Shown here: positions 1-6,839 of the stretch, piece after piece | Position numbering within the stretch: the first letter of the stretch is position 1 | How the letters are laid out: each line of letters starts with the position of its first letter | From: Chloroflexota bacterium | GTDB taxonomy: Bacteria; Chloroflexota; Anaerolineae; 4572-78; J111 | Direction of reading: 5' to 3' | DNA: 10,681 nucleotides | NCBI GenBank assembly: GCA_003694775.1 | Contig: RFJV01000126.1 | Coordinates: forward strand, 1 to 10,681 | Notes under the pieces: model-generated | Told to the model about the DNA's origin: nothing | Seen by the model: only the letters and a program-made list of their open reading frames with translations | Databases searched by the model: none | Made by a program: the position numbers and the translations under genes

Positions 1-14
1 AATTCAAAATTCAA
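1..14. repeat. Heptamer tandem repeat, two copies of AATTCAA
   Basis: AATTCAA occurs twice head to tail at the window edge, so the array may continue outside. It lies downstream of the pepF terminator in an AT-rich stretch (1-64) where I see no gene. Two copies of a simple AT-rich unit could be chance; it is listed because other 7-base tandem arrays with different units occur in this window. Confidence 0.4.
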
Positions 15-64
15 AACTATAAATAGGTGTTTTATTCGCGGACGGCTGGGCAGTTATCCGGAAT

Positions 65-101
65 CAAAAAGGGGCGGCAAAGGTTATGTCTCTGCCACCC
101 C
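65..101 (-). terminator. Rho-independent terminator of pepF
   Basis: Read on the minus strand, GGGGTGGCA (101 to 93) pairs with TGCCGCCCC (79 to 71) as a 9-base-pair stem with one G-U wobble. A 13-base loop lies between the arms and TTTTT follows (70 to 66). On the plus strand the wobble becomes an A-C mismatch, so the structure fits minus-strand RNA. It sits about 25 bases past the pepF stop and is the natural end of the HAD-pepF transcript. Confidence 0.8.
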
Positions 102-109
102 TACTGCCG

Positions 110-123
110 GTCCGCTAGCGGAC
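110..123. repeat. 14-base perfect palindrome after pepF
   Basis: GTCCGCTAGCGGAC is perfectly self-complementary and lies between the pepF stop codon (127-129) and the pepF terminator. It could be a small protein-binding site, a fragment of a dispersed repeat, or an accessory hairpin near the transcript end. No function can be assigned from one copy. Confidence 0.4.
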
Positions 124-126
124 TGC

Positions 127-1911
127 TTACAGCCGTTCCAGCTCGTCAATCATCTGCTCAATGACCCGGAAGCCGCCGCGCCAGAAGCCGGCGTCGGCCA
201 TATTGATGCCGGCCTCGGTGAGGATGTGCTGGGGACTGGCCGACCCGCCGTAAGACAGGATTTTGACCAGTTTGGGGGTAAAGCTGGCCCCTTCTTCCCG
301 GTACTGCTGGTACAGCGACAGGGAGAGCAGTTGCCCGAAGCTGTAGGCATAGCAGTAAAACGGCGTATGGTAGATGTGGGGGATGCAAATCCATTCCAGT
401 TGAAAGTCATCGCTTACCTCTACCGCGTCGCCGAACTGCCGGTGCAGGTTTTCCAGGTAGTGCCGGTTCAGGTCGTCCATCGTTTTGCCTTCGGCGACCA
501 GCCGGTGGGCCTCCCGCTCAAACAGGACAAAGTAAGCCTGCCGCAGGACGGTGGCGTAGGCATCATCGATGGCCTCGGCCAGCAGGGCGCGGCGCACTTG
601 CGGGTCGCTCTCCTGAGCTAACAGCCGGTCGGTGAGCAGCATTTCCGAAAAGACGGACGCGGTTTCGGCCATCGGCAGGGCGGAGTGGAAGGTCAGCACG
701 GAGTGGTCCGCGGCCAGCATGGCGTGGATGGCGTGCCCCAGCTCATGGGCCAGCGTGGCCACCTGACGGGGTTCGCCGGTGTAGTTGACCAGCACATAGG
801 GGGTCAGACCGGGCAGAATACTGGCGCAGAAGGCCCCGCCGCGTTTACCGGGCCGGATTTCCGCGTCGATGTGGCGGTCGTCGAACACCCGGCGGGCACT
901 GGTGGCAAAAACGGGAGAGAACTGCTGGAGACTGTCCAGCACCATCTCTACCGCCTCCGGGTAGGGGATTTTCTTTTCCGGGGTCTGGCTGAGGGGCGCG
1001 TACAGGTCGTAGCGGCGCAGTTTCCCGTTGGGCAGGCCCAGCCAGCGGGCTTTCAGTTTGAAATAGCGATGGAAGACCCCCGCCTGTTCCGCACACACGT
1101 CCAGCAGGGTGTCGACCACCGGGTCCGGGATGTCGTTAGCCAGATTGCGCACCGCAATGGGCGAGGCAAACCGGCGCAGGCCCAGATTTTCCGTGGCCCA
1201 GTCGCGCACCCGGTGGATGTAAATCTGGGACAGAACCGTGGCCTCCTGACCGTACACCCGGAACTGCTCCTTGTAGGCCGCTTCCCGCACCTCAGGCCGG
1301 GGACTGCGGACGTAGGTCATCAGTTCGTCGCGGGTCAGCTTTTTCTTTTCGCCGTCCACTTCCAGCTCAAAGGTGAATTTGCTGGTCAGCATGTCGTACA
1401 GGTTGACCAGGGCATTGACGCCGTTCACATCTTTGAGGTTGATGATTTTTTCTTCCGACTCGGCCAGGGTGTAGTCTTTGAAGAGCCGGTCCTGCTCCAG
1501 GCTGTAGCGGACATCGCCGGCGTACTCCAGCAGACGGTTGGCCGCGGCGTCGTCCAGGCTTTTCCACCACAGGCTGAAAAAGAGGATGCGGTTTTGGGCC
1601 TCGGTGAGAAGCTGGTCCATCCGGCCCATAAAAGCCAGCGCGGCCTGGTTCTGCGTGTCTTCAGAAAACCAGAGCTGGCCGTAACTGCCCAGCCGGTTGG
1701 CAATCTGGGCAAACCGCTCCACCTTCTGCAGAATAGCGGCGAACGCTTCGCCCGGCATATCTGCCGACAGGTCGGGGCGGACGGCCTCGATTTCTGCCGT
1801 TACCTGCTCCAGTTCGGCGACCAGCCGTTCGACCGGCTCGCCTTCCGGGGCAGAGATAAGCTGGTCCAGCGTCCAGCGGGACTGTTGGTAGGCTCCATTC
1901 TTTTCCGTCAC
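127..1911 (-). CDS. pepF: Oligoendopeptidase F, M3 family zinc metallopeptidase
   Basis: The protein is about 594 residues from the GTG at 1911, the usual PepF length of about 600. PepF enzymes are cytoplasmic zinc peptidases that cut short oligopeptides during peptide turnover. Numbered from that GTG, the HELGH zinc motif is at 389-393 with catalytic Glu390, and the third ligand is probably Glu416 in MAETASVFSE. The C-terminal PHIYHTPFYCYAYSFGQLL segment matches the conserved M3 substrate-binding region. There is no signal peptide. Start choice: the GTG has GAGGAG six bases upstream, whereas the in-frame ATG at 1953 (14 codons longer) has no Shine-Dalgarno sequence and lies inside a strong RNA hairpin. 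The gene follows the HAD gene by 87 bases in the same direction, has no clear promoter of its own, and is probably co-transcribed. Family assignment is firm; the exact start is inferred. Confidence 0.93.
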   Translation of the reverse strand: MTEKNGAYQQSRWTLDQLISAPEGEPVERLVAELEQVTAEIEAVRPDLSADMPGEAFAAILQKVERFAQIANRLGSYGQLWFSEDTQNQAALAFMGRMDQLLTEAQNRILFFSLWWKSLDDAAANRLLEYAGDVRYSLEQDRLFKDYTLAESEEKIINLKDVNGVNALVNLYDMLTSKFTFELEVDGEKKKLTRDELMTYVRSPRPEVREAAYKEQFRVYGQEATVLSQIYIHRVRDWATENLGLRRFASPIAVRNLANDIPDPVVDTLLDVCAEQAGVFHRYFKLKARWLGLPNGKLRRYDLYAPLSQTPEKKIPYPEAVEMVLDSLQQFSPVFATSARRVFDDRHIDAEIRPGKRGGAFCASILPGLTPYVLVNYTGEPRQVATLAHELGHAIHAMLAADHSVLTFHSALPMAETASVFSEMLLTDRLLAQESDPQVRRALLAEAIDDAYATVLRQAYFVLFEREAHRLVAEGKTMDDLNRHYLENLHRQFGDAVEVSDDFQLEWICIPHIYHTPFYCYAYSFGQLLSLSLYQQYREEGASFTPKLVKILSYGGSASPQHILTEAGINMADAGFWRGGFRVIEQMIDELERL

Positions 1912-1917
1912 TTTGGT

Positions 1918-1923
1918 CTCCTC
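1918..1923 (-). promoter_or_regulatory. Shine-Dalgarno site that decides the pepF start
   Basis: On the minus strand GAGGAG is followed by the six bases ACCAAA and then GTG at 1911. This is near-ideal ribosome-site spacing. The upstream in-frame ATG at 1953 has nothing comparable, so the site favours the GTG start and makes 1912-1953 untranslated leader. Confidence 0.65.
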
Positions 1924-1941
1924 GTATAAAATAACGTTGGG

Positions 1942-1967
1942 GTTGGGCAACATTAATGTCGCCCAAC
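1942..1967 (-). promoter_or_regulatory. Strong RNA hairpin between the HAD gene and pepF
   Basis: In minus-strand RNA, 1967-1957 pairs with 1952-1942 as an 11-base-pair stem with one G-U wobble and a UUAA loop. In plus-strand RNA the wobble would be an A-C mismatch, so the structure favours minus-strand transcripts. No T-run follows directly, so it is not a canonical terminator. It could be an RNA stability or processing element, a partial attenuator, or, as DNA, a 26-base near-palindromic operator. The candidate ATG at 1953 lies in its loop and 3' arm. Confidence 0.65.
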
Positions 1968-1998
1968 GGACTTCCTTGACTCAGGGTTGGGGATACTG

Positions 1999-2883
1999 CT
2001 ACAGAATGAATTTTTCAATCACTGCGGCCACGCCGTCCTGGTCTACCGGCGGCGCGACCCAGTGGGCAATTTCCTTCAGTTTGTCGGGTGCGTTGCCCAT
2101 AGCCACGCAGGTTCCGGCCACGGTAAAGGTGGTGTAATCGTTAAAGGAATCTCCTACCACCAGCACGTCATTCAGAGAAAAGCCCTGGTAATCCAGCATA
2201 TCCTTCAGCGCGCCGGCCTTGGACACGGTTCGAGCCACGGCGTTGCCAAAGTAAATCCCGTTGCTGGGGTCCAGACTCCACGACATTTTGCAGTACTGCT
2301 CCATCTGCTGGCTGACGATGTCGGCCCGCCGTTTTTCATCTTCATTGGCCGCCAGCAGCTGCCCCTTGACAATCTTGATGCGGTTGACCAGCCGCATCAG
2401 GTCGGTGACCAGGGGGTTGATTTGCAGTTTCTCCCGCTGGTGGTCTGCCAGCGGGCCTTCCTTTTCGATAAAATAGAAGTCGTGGGCATAGATTTCCAGG
2501 AACAGGTCGTACTGCCGGGCCAGCCGGATAAGCTGAGCCGCCGCGTTCGGCGGCAGGGCCTTGAGAAACACCAAATCGTTGCTGGGCCAATCGACCACCG
2601 CCGCGCCGTCAAAAACCACGTGCAGGCCAGACAGTTTCAGATGTTTGAACAGGTGGTAGCAGGCTTCTGTGGCCCGTCCCGTACTCAATGAAATCTTCAC
2701 CCCTTTGGCCTGGGCCGCCCTGATGGCCTCGGTAACGCGCCGGCTGGGGTAGGCTCCTTTACCAATCAAAGTGCCGTCTACGTCCAACACCAGGTATTTG
2801 TAGCGTGGTAGCGCCAGAACTTCCCGCCCTTTCTGCTGTTCTTTTGTTTGTTCGATAGTTGCCGGAACGGATTGGGTCAGCAT
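1999..2883 (-). CDS. Cof-type HAD-superfamily phosphatase (HAD-IIB)
   Basis: This 294-residue protein has all four HAD motifs: DVDGTL at 34-39 (nucleophile Asp34, acid/base Asp36), STGR at 67-70, Lys212 as the likely motif III lysine, and GDSFND at 234-239. The roughly 140-residue insert between motifs II and III is the C2 cap typical of Cof-type enzymes, which dephosphorylate sugar phosphates, cofactor phosphates such as FMN or PLP, and similar metabolites. The substrate cannot be read from sequence. About 26 polar residues precede the domain. No good Shine-Dalgarno site is seen at the ATG and no later ATG, GTG or TTG fits, so the N-terminus is the weak point. It is probably the first gene of a two-gene unit with pepF. 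A minus-strand TTGACA at 2941-2936 is a possible -35, but no convincing -10 accompanies it. Confidence 0.88.
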   Translation of the reverse strand: MLTQSVPATIEQTKEQQKGREVLALPRYKYLVLDVDGTLIGKGAYPSRRVTEAIRAAQAKGVKISLSTGRATEACYHLFKHLKLSGLHVVFDGAAVVDWPSNDLVFLKALPPNAAAQLIRLARQYDLFLEIYAHDFYFIEKEGPLADHQREKLQINPLVTDLMRLVNRIKIVKGQLLAANEDEKRRADIVSQQMEQYCKMSWSLDPSNGIYFGNAVARTVSKAGALKDMLDYQGFSLNDVLVVGDSFNDYTTFTVAGTCVAMGNAPDKLKEIAHWVAPPVDQDGVAAVIEKFIL

Positions 2884-2997
2884 TGGGAAATGTGGATGAA
2901 CCGGGTTTGAATAAGTTTTGAAATTTTACACATCTTGTCAAAATCGAGAAATACCGCATGACATTTTATTGTTACTATCGGCATTTACCAAATTGAC

Positions 2998-3026
2998 TTG
3001 AGCATTTTACCTGAAAGTACTATCTT
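2998..3026 (+). promoter_or_regulatory. Possible promoter of the HEXXH protein gene
   Basis: TTGAGC (2998-3003) and TATCTT (3021-3026) are 17 bases apart, each matching four of six consensus positions. An overlapping option is TTGACT (2993-2998) with TACTAT (3018-3023) at 19 bases. Either would start RNA near 3030-3035, which argues for leaderless translation from 3030 or for a start further downstream. The surrounding AT-rich 146-base gap is the shared control region of the two divergent units. Confidence 0.35.
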
Positions 3027-3029
3027 GAT

Positions 3030-4382
3030 ATGGATTTTGGCGAGACCCGATATCGGGGTATAGTTTCAAGCGTGAAAAATCCGGGCCGTATCCGCAGAAT
3101 TTTAACCTTCTCTATCCGCCTCATGCTCTTGCTGGGCGTACTCTTTGGTGTAGGACCGTCCGCTACCCCGCCGCGCCACGCTCTGACGGTCCAGCTGGCC
3201 GAAGTCACCGCCCCCTACCGCTTTGATTTCGTCAACTGGGAGTCCTACGCCCTTCTCGACGAGCTGAACCGCCGGCTTTCCCCGCCGCCAGTTCCCGCCG
3301 ATACTGCGGCCCAGACCGCCCTGGTAGAAGCGTTCCTGGCCCGCGAAGCGACCCGCGCTGACCTGGAACGCCAGCTCAAGCGGCTGTACGCCCTCTGCCC
3401 CCAGAGACACGCCAACGGCTGTTCTGCCGCTCAGGCCCGCCAGTTGGCCCAACTGCAAAGCCGCCAGGACCGCCTGACGGTCTGGCAGACCCGGCTGGCC
3501 CCGCTGGTGGAAACCATCCTGGCCCGCCAGACCGAAACCATCCTCCGCGATGAGGGCTTTGTCTGGCTGGGGATGGTCTTCCCGCCGGTAGCGTTTCGTT
3601 TTGTCGACCCGCCGACCGCCCTGATAATCTCGCCCCGCGCCCGCATTGAAAACCGCTACTTCGTGCCGCTCCGCCCCGGACTGGACATCCCCACCCGCGA
3701 GCGCATCGAGTCTGCCCTCGACCGCCGCGGCGACATCTCCAGCTACGTTACCGACATCGGCGGGCTGGGAAGCTACCCTACGATGGTCATCTACCACGAC
3801 TCGCTCACCTACCTCACCGAAACCATCGCCCACGAGTGGACGCACAACTACCTCTTCACCTTCCCCACCAACATCGCCTGGGGCTACCAGACCTTTCCCC
3901 GCCTGACCACCATCAACGAAACCACCGCCGAAATCGTCGGGCAGGAAATCAGCCGCAAGCTTATCACCCGCTTCTACCCCGATTGGGTCGACAAACTGCC
4001 GCCGCTGGACGAAGCCGGCCAGCCCGCGCCCCGCCCCCCTTCCGAGTTCGACCTGGCTCTGCGCCGCATTCGCCGGTATGTCGACCAACTGCTGGCCGGG
4101 GGCAAAATAGAAGAAGCCGAAAGCTATATGGAAGCGGAACGGCAGAAGCTGGTCGCCAAAGGCTACAGTTTGCGCAAGCTCAACCAGGCCTATTTTGCCT
4201 TTCACGGCTCTTACGCGGCCAGCCCGGCCTCTATTGACCCCACCGGCCCCCAACTGCGCCAACTGCGGGCCGCCAGCCCGTCCCTGCAGGCCTTTCTGAA
4301 CCGGGTTGGCTGGCTGAACAGCTACCAGGATTACCTCGCCTGGCTCCAGGAGGCTGGCCTTTCACCTGACCCCCACAAATGA
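3030..4382 (+). CDS. Putative membrane-anchored or exported zinc metallopeptidase (HEXXH protein)
   Basis: I do not recognise a named family. The 450-residue product has an N-terminus with basic residues (RIRR, 20-23) followed by a hydrophobic stretch at about 24-43, consistent with an export signal or membrane anchor. A helical, Arg/Gln-rich region spans about 75-175. The core at about 180-315 contains HEWTH at 268-272 and, about 25 residues later, NETTAEIVGQE (296-306), where Glu297 or Glu301 could be the third zinc ligand of a gluzincin. A charged helical tail follows. Two cysteines (123 and 131) lie eight residues apart and could form a disulfide outside the membrane. Start is uncertain: the ATG at 3030 lacks a Shine-Dalgarno site and may coincide with the transcription start; the GTG at 3072 and ATG at 3123 are alternatives that keep the hydrophobic segment wholly or mostly. 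No terminator is seen before the riboswitch promoter. Peptidase activity is inferred from the motif alone. Confidence 0.75.
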   Translation: MDFGETRYRGIVSSVKNPGRIRRILTFSIRLMLLLGVLFGVGPSATPPRHALTVQLAEVTAPYRFDFVNWESYALLDELNRRLSPPPVPADTAAQTALVEAFLAREATRADLERQLKRLYALCPQRHANGCSAAQARQLAQLQSRQDRLTVWQTRLAPLVETILARQTETILRDEGFVWLGMVFPPVAFRFVDPPTALIISPRARIENRYFVPLRPGLDIPTRERIESALDRRGDISSYVTDIGGLGSYPTMVIYHDSLTYLTETIAHEWTHNYLFTFPTNIAWGYQTFPRLTTINETTAEIVGQEISRKLITRFYPDWVDKLPPLDEAGQPAPRPPSEFDLALRRIRRYVDQLLAGGKIEEAESYMEAERQKLVAKGYSLRKLNQAYFAFHGSYAASPASIDPTGPQLRQLRAASPSLQAFLNRVGWLNSYQDYLAWLQEAGLSPDPHK

Positions 4383-4389
4383 ACCCCAT

Positions 4390-4418
4390 TTGACAAAACA
4401 CCGCACCTGTGTTATTTT
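4390..4418 (+). promoter_or_regulatory. Extended -10 promoter of the cobalamin cluster
   Basis: A perfect TTGACA (4390-4395) is followed after 17 bases by TATTTT (4413-4418), directly preceded by TGT, giving a TGn extended -10. Transcription would begin near 4425, just before the riboswitch aptamer at 4440. The -35 lies only seven bases past the stop codon of the upstream gene. Confidence 0.75.
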
Positions 4419-4439
4419 CCTGCCAATTACATAGAGCGT

Positions 4440-4586
4440 CTCAGCGGAGTCCGTGTGGCCCGGATGCCCCGGACACGCCCAGGCGTGGGGGAAGACCGGT
4501 GCGCTTTTCAGCAAGTCCGGCGCTGTCCCGCAACGGTAGGCCGGTTGGCCGTTGGCAACCGGCAAGCCCGAATACCCGCCGCTGAG
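4440..4586 (+). promoter_or_regulatory. Cobalamin riboswitch
   Basis: The closing stem P1 is eight perfect pairs, CTCAGCGG (4440-4447) with CCGCTGAG (4579-4586). Between them are conserved cobalamin-aptamer blocks in order: GGGGGAAGACCGGTG (4488-4502), the B12-box-like GCTGTCCCGCAACGGT (4522-4537) and AAGCCCGAATACCCGCC (4564-4580). Family knowledge: this RNA binds adenosylcobalamin or related cobalamins and normally turns expression off. Its place between a promoter and cobT, with an intrinsic terminator 57 bases after P1, indicates feedback control of the cluster by transcription attenuation. A small hairpin (CCTA 4601-4604 with TAGG 4612-4615) follows the aptamer and may belong to the expression platform. 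Confidence 0.95.
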
Positions 4587-4642
4587 CTGTCTCGTCACCA
4601 CCTACGAGGATTAGGGGGGCGGGAGCACGATTGTATTGCGAC

Positions 4643-4666
4643 CCCCGCCAGCCGGGGATTTTTTTT
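4643..4666 (+). terminator. Attenuator terminator of the cobalamin riboswitch
   Basis: CCCCG (4643-4647) pairs with CGGGG (4653-4657) around the loop CCAGC; one A and then eight T residues (4659-4666) follow. The stem is short but all G-C. Its 5' arm and loop contain CCCGCC (4644-4649), which can instead pair with GGCGGG (4618-4623), giving a mutually exclusive antiterminator. It lies between the aptamer and cobT, as expected of a riboswitch-controlled attenuator. Confidence 0.75.
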
Positions 4667-4741
4667 ACCTCTCGCAGTACCTCGCGTCTGTACCGCTGAA
4701 CCCCTCCTGGCAAAAATCCATTTCATGCTGGAGGAACAAAG

Positions 4742-5794
4742 ATGCTACAGCAAACCATCCAAACCATTGCCCCATTGAACGAAGAAGCTATGGCCCGCGC
4801 CAGGGCCAGACAGGACCAGCTCACCAAACCTGCCGGCTCATTGGGACGGCTGGAAGACTTGTCGGTGCAGTTGGCCGGCATTACCGGCGTGCTCAACCCG
4901 CCGCTGGCCCGCCGCGCCGTGCTTGTCGCCGCCGGCGACCACGGCGTCACTGCCGAGGGGGTCAGTGCCTTTCCCTCAGAAGTGACGCCCCAAATGGTGC
5001 TCAACTTCCTCAACGGGGGCGCGGCCATCAATGTTCTGGCCCGACAGGCCGGGGCGCGGGTGGTCGTGATTGATGCCGGTGTGGCCGCCGACCTGCCGGA
5101 ACACGAGGACCTGATTCCGGCCAAAGTGGCCCCCGGTACGGCCAATTTTGCCCAGGGACCGGCGATGACCCGCGACCAGGCCGTGCAGTCCATCGAAGCC
5201 GGTATTGCCGCCCTGGAGCGAGAGTACCGCCGCGGCCTGGATATCGTCGCCACCGGCGATATGGGTATTGGCAACACCACCCCCTCCAGCGCCATCTGTG
5301 CCGTCCTCACCGGCGCCGACATTGACCAGGTGACCGGTCGCGGTACCGGCATCAACGATGAGGCCCGCCGGCACAAAGTCGAGGTGATTCGCCGCGGTCT
5401 GGAGCTGAACCGGCCCGACCCCAATGACCCCATCGACGTGCTGGCAAAGGTGGGCGGTTTTGAAATCGGCGCCATTGCCGGTATCATACTGGGCGCGGCG
5501 GCCCGGCGCATCCCCGTACTGGTGGATGGTTTCATTTCTACCGCCGGCGCGCTCATTGCCGCCGGTCTGTCGCCCCTGAGCAAAGGTTACATGATTGCCG
5601 CCCACCGCTCCGTGGAACCGGGGCACCAGATTATGCAGGAACACCTGGGCTTGTCGCCCATCTTCCAGCTTGACCTGCGGCTGGGCGAAGGAACCGGCGG
5701 CGCACTGGCTATGCCGGTGGTGGCCTCTGCCGTCGCCATCCTCAACGAGATGGCTACCTTCGCCGACGCCGGAGTGAGTGAAAAGATAGAGTAG
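4742..5794 (+). CDS. cobT: Nicotinate-nucleotide--dimethylbenzimidazole phosphoribosyltransferase
   Basis: CobT moves phosphoribose from nicotinate mononucleotide to 5,6-dimethylbenzimidazole, giving alpha-ribazole phosphate for the cobalamin lower ligand; it is cytoplasmic. The 350-residue length is standard. Visible signatures are KPAGSLGRLE (29-38), GDHGVTAEGVSAFP (65-78), GDMGIGNTTPSSA (172-184), GRGTGI (199-204), HRSVEPGH (288-295) and LGEGTGGA (314-321). Glu316 matches the catalytic Glu317 of the Salmonella enzyme. The ATG is set by GGAGGA ending six bases upstream. As the first gene after the riboswitch and attenuator it should be repressed by cobalamin. The stop codon TAG lies inside a GTAGGGGCA sequence also found at the end of cobQ. 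No lesion is seen. Confidence 0.97.
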   Translation: MLQQTIQTIAPLNEEAMARARARQDQLTKPAGSLGRLEDLSVQLAGITGVLNPPLARRAVLVAAGDHGVTAEGVSAFPSEVTPQMVLNFLNGGAAINVLARQAGARVVVIDAGVAADLPEHEDLIPAKVAPGTANFAQGPAMTRDQAVQSIEAGIAALEREYRRGLDIVATGDMGIGNTTPSSAICAVLTGADIDQVTGRGTGINDEARRHKVEVIRRGLELNRPDPNDPIDVLAKVGGFEIGAIAGIILGAAARRIPVLVDGFISTAGALIAAGLSPLSKGYMIAAHRSVEPGHQIMQEHLGLSPIFQLDLRLGEGTGGALAMPVVASAVAILNEMATFADAGVSEKIE

Positions 5795-5815
5795 GGGCAA
5801 CCCTGTGTGTTTGCT

Positions 5816-5865
5816 CCCACCCCCTCCCTCTCCCGCCCGCGGAGGAGGGAGGGGCAGGGGGTGGG
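5816..5865. repeat. GC-rich imperfect palindrome, REP-like, with G-quadruplex potential
   Basis: CCCACCCCCT (5816-5825) pairs perfectly with AGGGGGTGGG (5856-5865). Inside, CCCTC (5826-5830) pairs with GAGGG (5849-5853), leaving a two-base bulge (5854-5855). The right arm contains four close runs of three or more G (5847-5866) that could form a G-quadruplex. A 7-base-pair hairpin with one wobble (GGGGCAA 5794-5800 with TTGCTCC 5811-5817) abuts and partly competes with it. No T-run follows, so I call it a dispersed palindromic repeat rather than a terminator. It fills most of the 112-base cobT-pduX gap. Confidence 0.7.
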
Positions 5866-5906
5866 GTGAGGGCATTATCTGCCCGGCCCGGACAGGTCAA
5901 ATATCG

Positions 5907-6839
5907 ATGACGATTCATTACCCGCCAATTACCGTTGCTGTTCCCGGAACCTGCGGCGAACTGGTTCAGGGCTGGTCGCCGGAGTGGGACGAACCGGTGC
6001 TGGTCTCCTGCCCCATTGCCCGCTACAGCCGGGTGCAGGTGCAGATAGAGCCGGTGCCGGGCATCCGCCTCCCCGGACGGCGGCAGACTCTGCCCAAGCT
6101 GGTCCGTGCCGCCCGCCTGTTCCTGGAATATGCCGGGCGTCCCGACCTGGGCGCCACCGCAGCCGTGCAGTCCGACCTCTTGCCGGGCCGGGGAATGGCT
6201 TCCAGCACTGCCGACATCGTCGGGGTGATGGCCGCGCTGGCGCTGGGGCTGGATTTCCCCCTCGCGCCGGAAGAGATGGCCCGCCTGGCCTGCCGGATTG
6301 AACCCTCCGACAGCACCATGTTCCCCGATTTGACTCTGCTGGCCTACCGGGGCAGTGCCCGGTGCCAACGGCTGGGACCGTGCCCGCCGCTGGCCCTGCT
6401 CCTGCTGGATGCCGGCCCGCCGGTAGACACTCTGCGCTTCAATGCCCGCCTCAACCTGGACGCGGTCCGCAAGCTGGCCCCGGCCACTGCTGAGGCCGTT
6501 GCCTTGCTGACAGCCGGTCTGCGCACCGGCAATCCCGCCGAAATTGCCGCCGCGGCTTCGCTGAGTGCCGCCAGCTACCAGGTGGTCAGCCCGCATCCCC
6601 TGCTGGAGCAGGCTGTCCGGTGGGCCGGAGAAACCGGCGCCCTGGGCGTTGTCCGGGCGCACAGCGGAAGCGTCATCGGCCTGCTGTTTCCAGCCGCCGC
6701 GTCGCTTCAGGAGCCGGCCCGCTGGCTGGCTCGCCGCTTCCGGGGGCGCATCGTCCAGACCGCGCTGGTTCCCGGCGGGGCGCAAGTGCTTACGCCCGGC
6801 ATTCCATTCCCTCTGATGGAGGTCAACCAGACTTTATGA
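5907..6839 (+). CDS. pduX: PduX-like L-threonine kinase (GHMP family)
   Basis: PduX phosphorylates L-threonine to L-threonine O-3-phosphate, which is then decarboxylated to the aminopropanol phosphate used for the nucleotide loop. This 310-residue protein matches the family size of about 300. [11 protein letters not shown] at 12-22 is the typical N-terminal signature, [12 protein letters not shown] at 92-103 is the GHMP ATP-binding loop, and [14 protein letters not shown] at 237-250 is the C-terminal GHMP motif. The ATG at 5907 is chosen because it starts just before the conserved strand; a longer reading from 5805 would translate the GC palindrome into low-complexity sequence. The Shine-Dalgarno site is weak (AGGT, 5894-5897). 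The gene overlaps cobQ by four bases (ATGA), so the two are probably translationally coupled. Placement among cobalamin genes supports linker synthesis rather than another GHMP role. Confidence 0.88.
   Translation: MTIHYPPITVAVPGTCGELVQGWSPEWDEPVLVSCPIARYSRVQVQIEPVPGIRLPGRRQTLPKLVRAARLFLEYAGRPDLGATAAVQSDLLPGRGMASSTADIVGVMAALALGLDFPLAPEEMARLACRIEPSDSTMFPDLTLLAYRGSARCQRLGPCPPLALLLLDAGPPVDTLRFNARLNLDAVRKLAPATAEAVALLTAGLRTGNPAEIAAAASLSAASYQVVSPHPLLEQAVRWAGETGALGVVRAHSGSVIGLLFPAAASLQEPARWLARRFRGRIVQTALVPGGAQVLTPGIPFPLMEVNQTL

Noticed and set aside
685..1929. Long open frame on the plus strand (414 codons) opposite pepF
   Set aside because: It is the GC-rich antisense shadow of pepF, has no recognisable domain, and pepF carries the conserved M3 motifs.
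2936..2941. Minus-strand TTGACA as a definite HAD promoter
   Set aside because: At 16-18 base spacing the candidate -10 sequences are AAACTT or AACTTA, too poor to call a promoter with confidence.
3102..4262. 386-codon open frame on the minus strand opposite the HEXXH gene
   Set aside because: Glycine/valine/arginine-rich composition typical of antisense reading of GC-rich DNA; the plus-strand frame has a coherent hydrophobic N-terminus and metal motif.
5805..5906. N-terminal extension of the PduX-like kinase
   Set aside because: These 34 codons translate the GC palindrome into proline/glycine/arginine-rich sequence; the family N-terminus fits the ATG at 5907.
5754..6785. 343-codon minus-strand frame opposite pduX
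   Set aside because: Low-complexity shadow frame; the plus strand encodes clear GHMP kinase motifs.
6620..6835. N-terminal extension of CobQ
   Set aside because: It would overlap pduX by 220 bases in another frame; ATG 6836 gives the standard start just before the P-loop-like motif.
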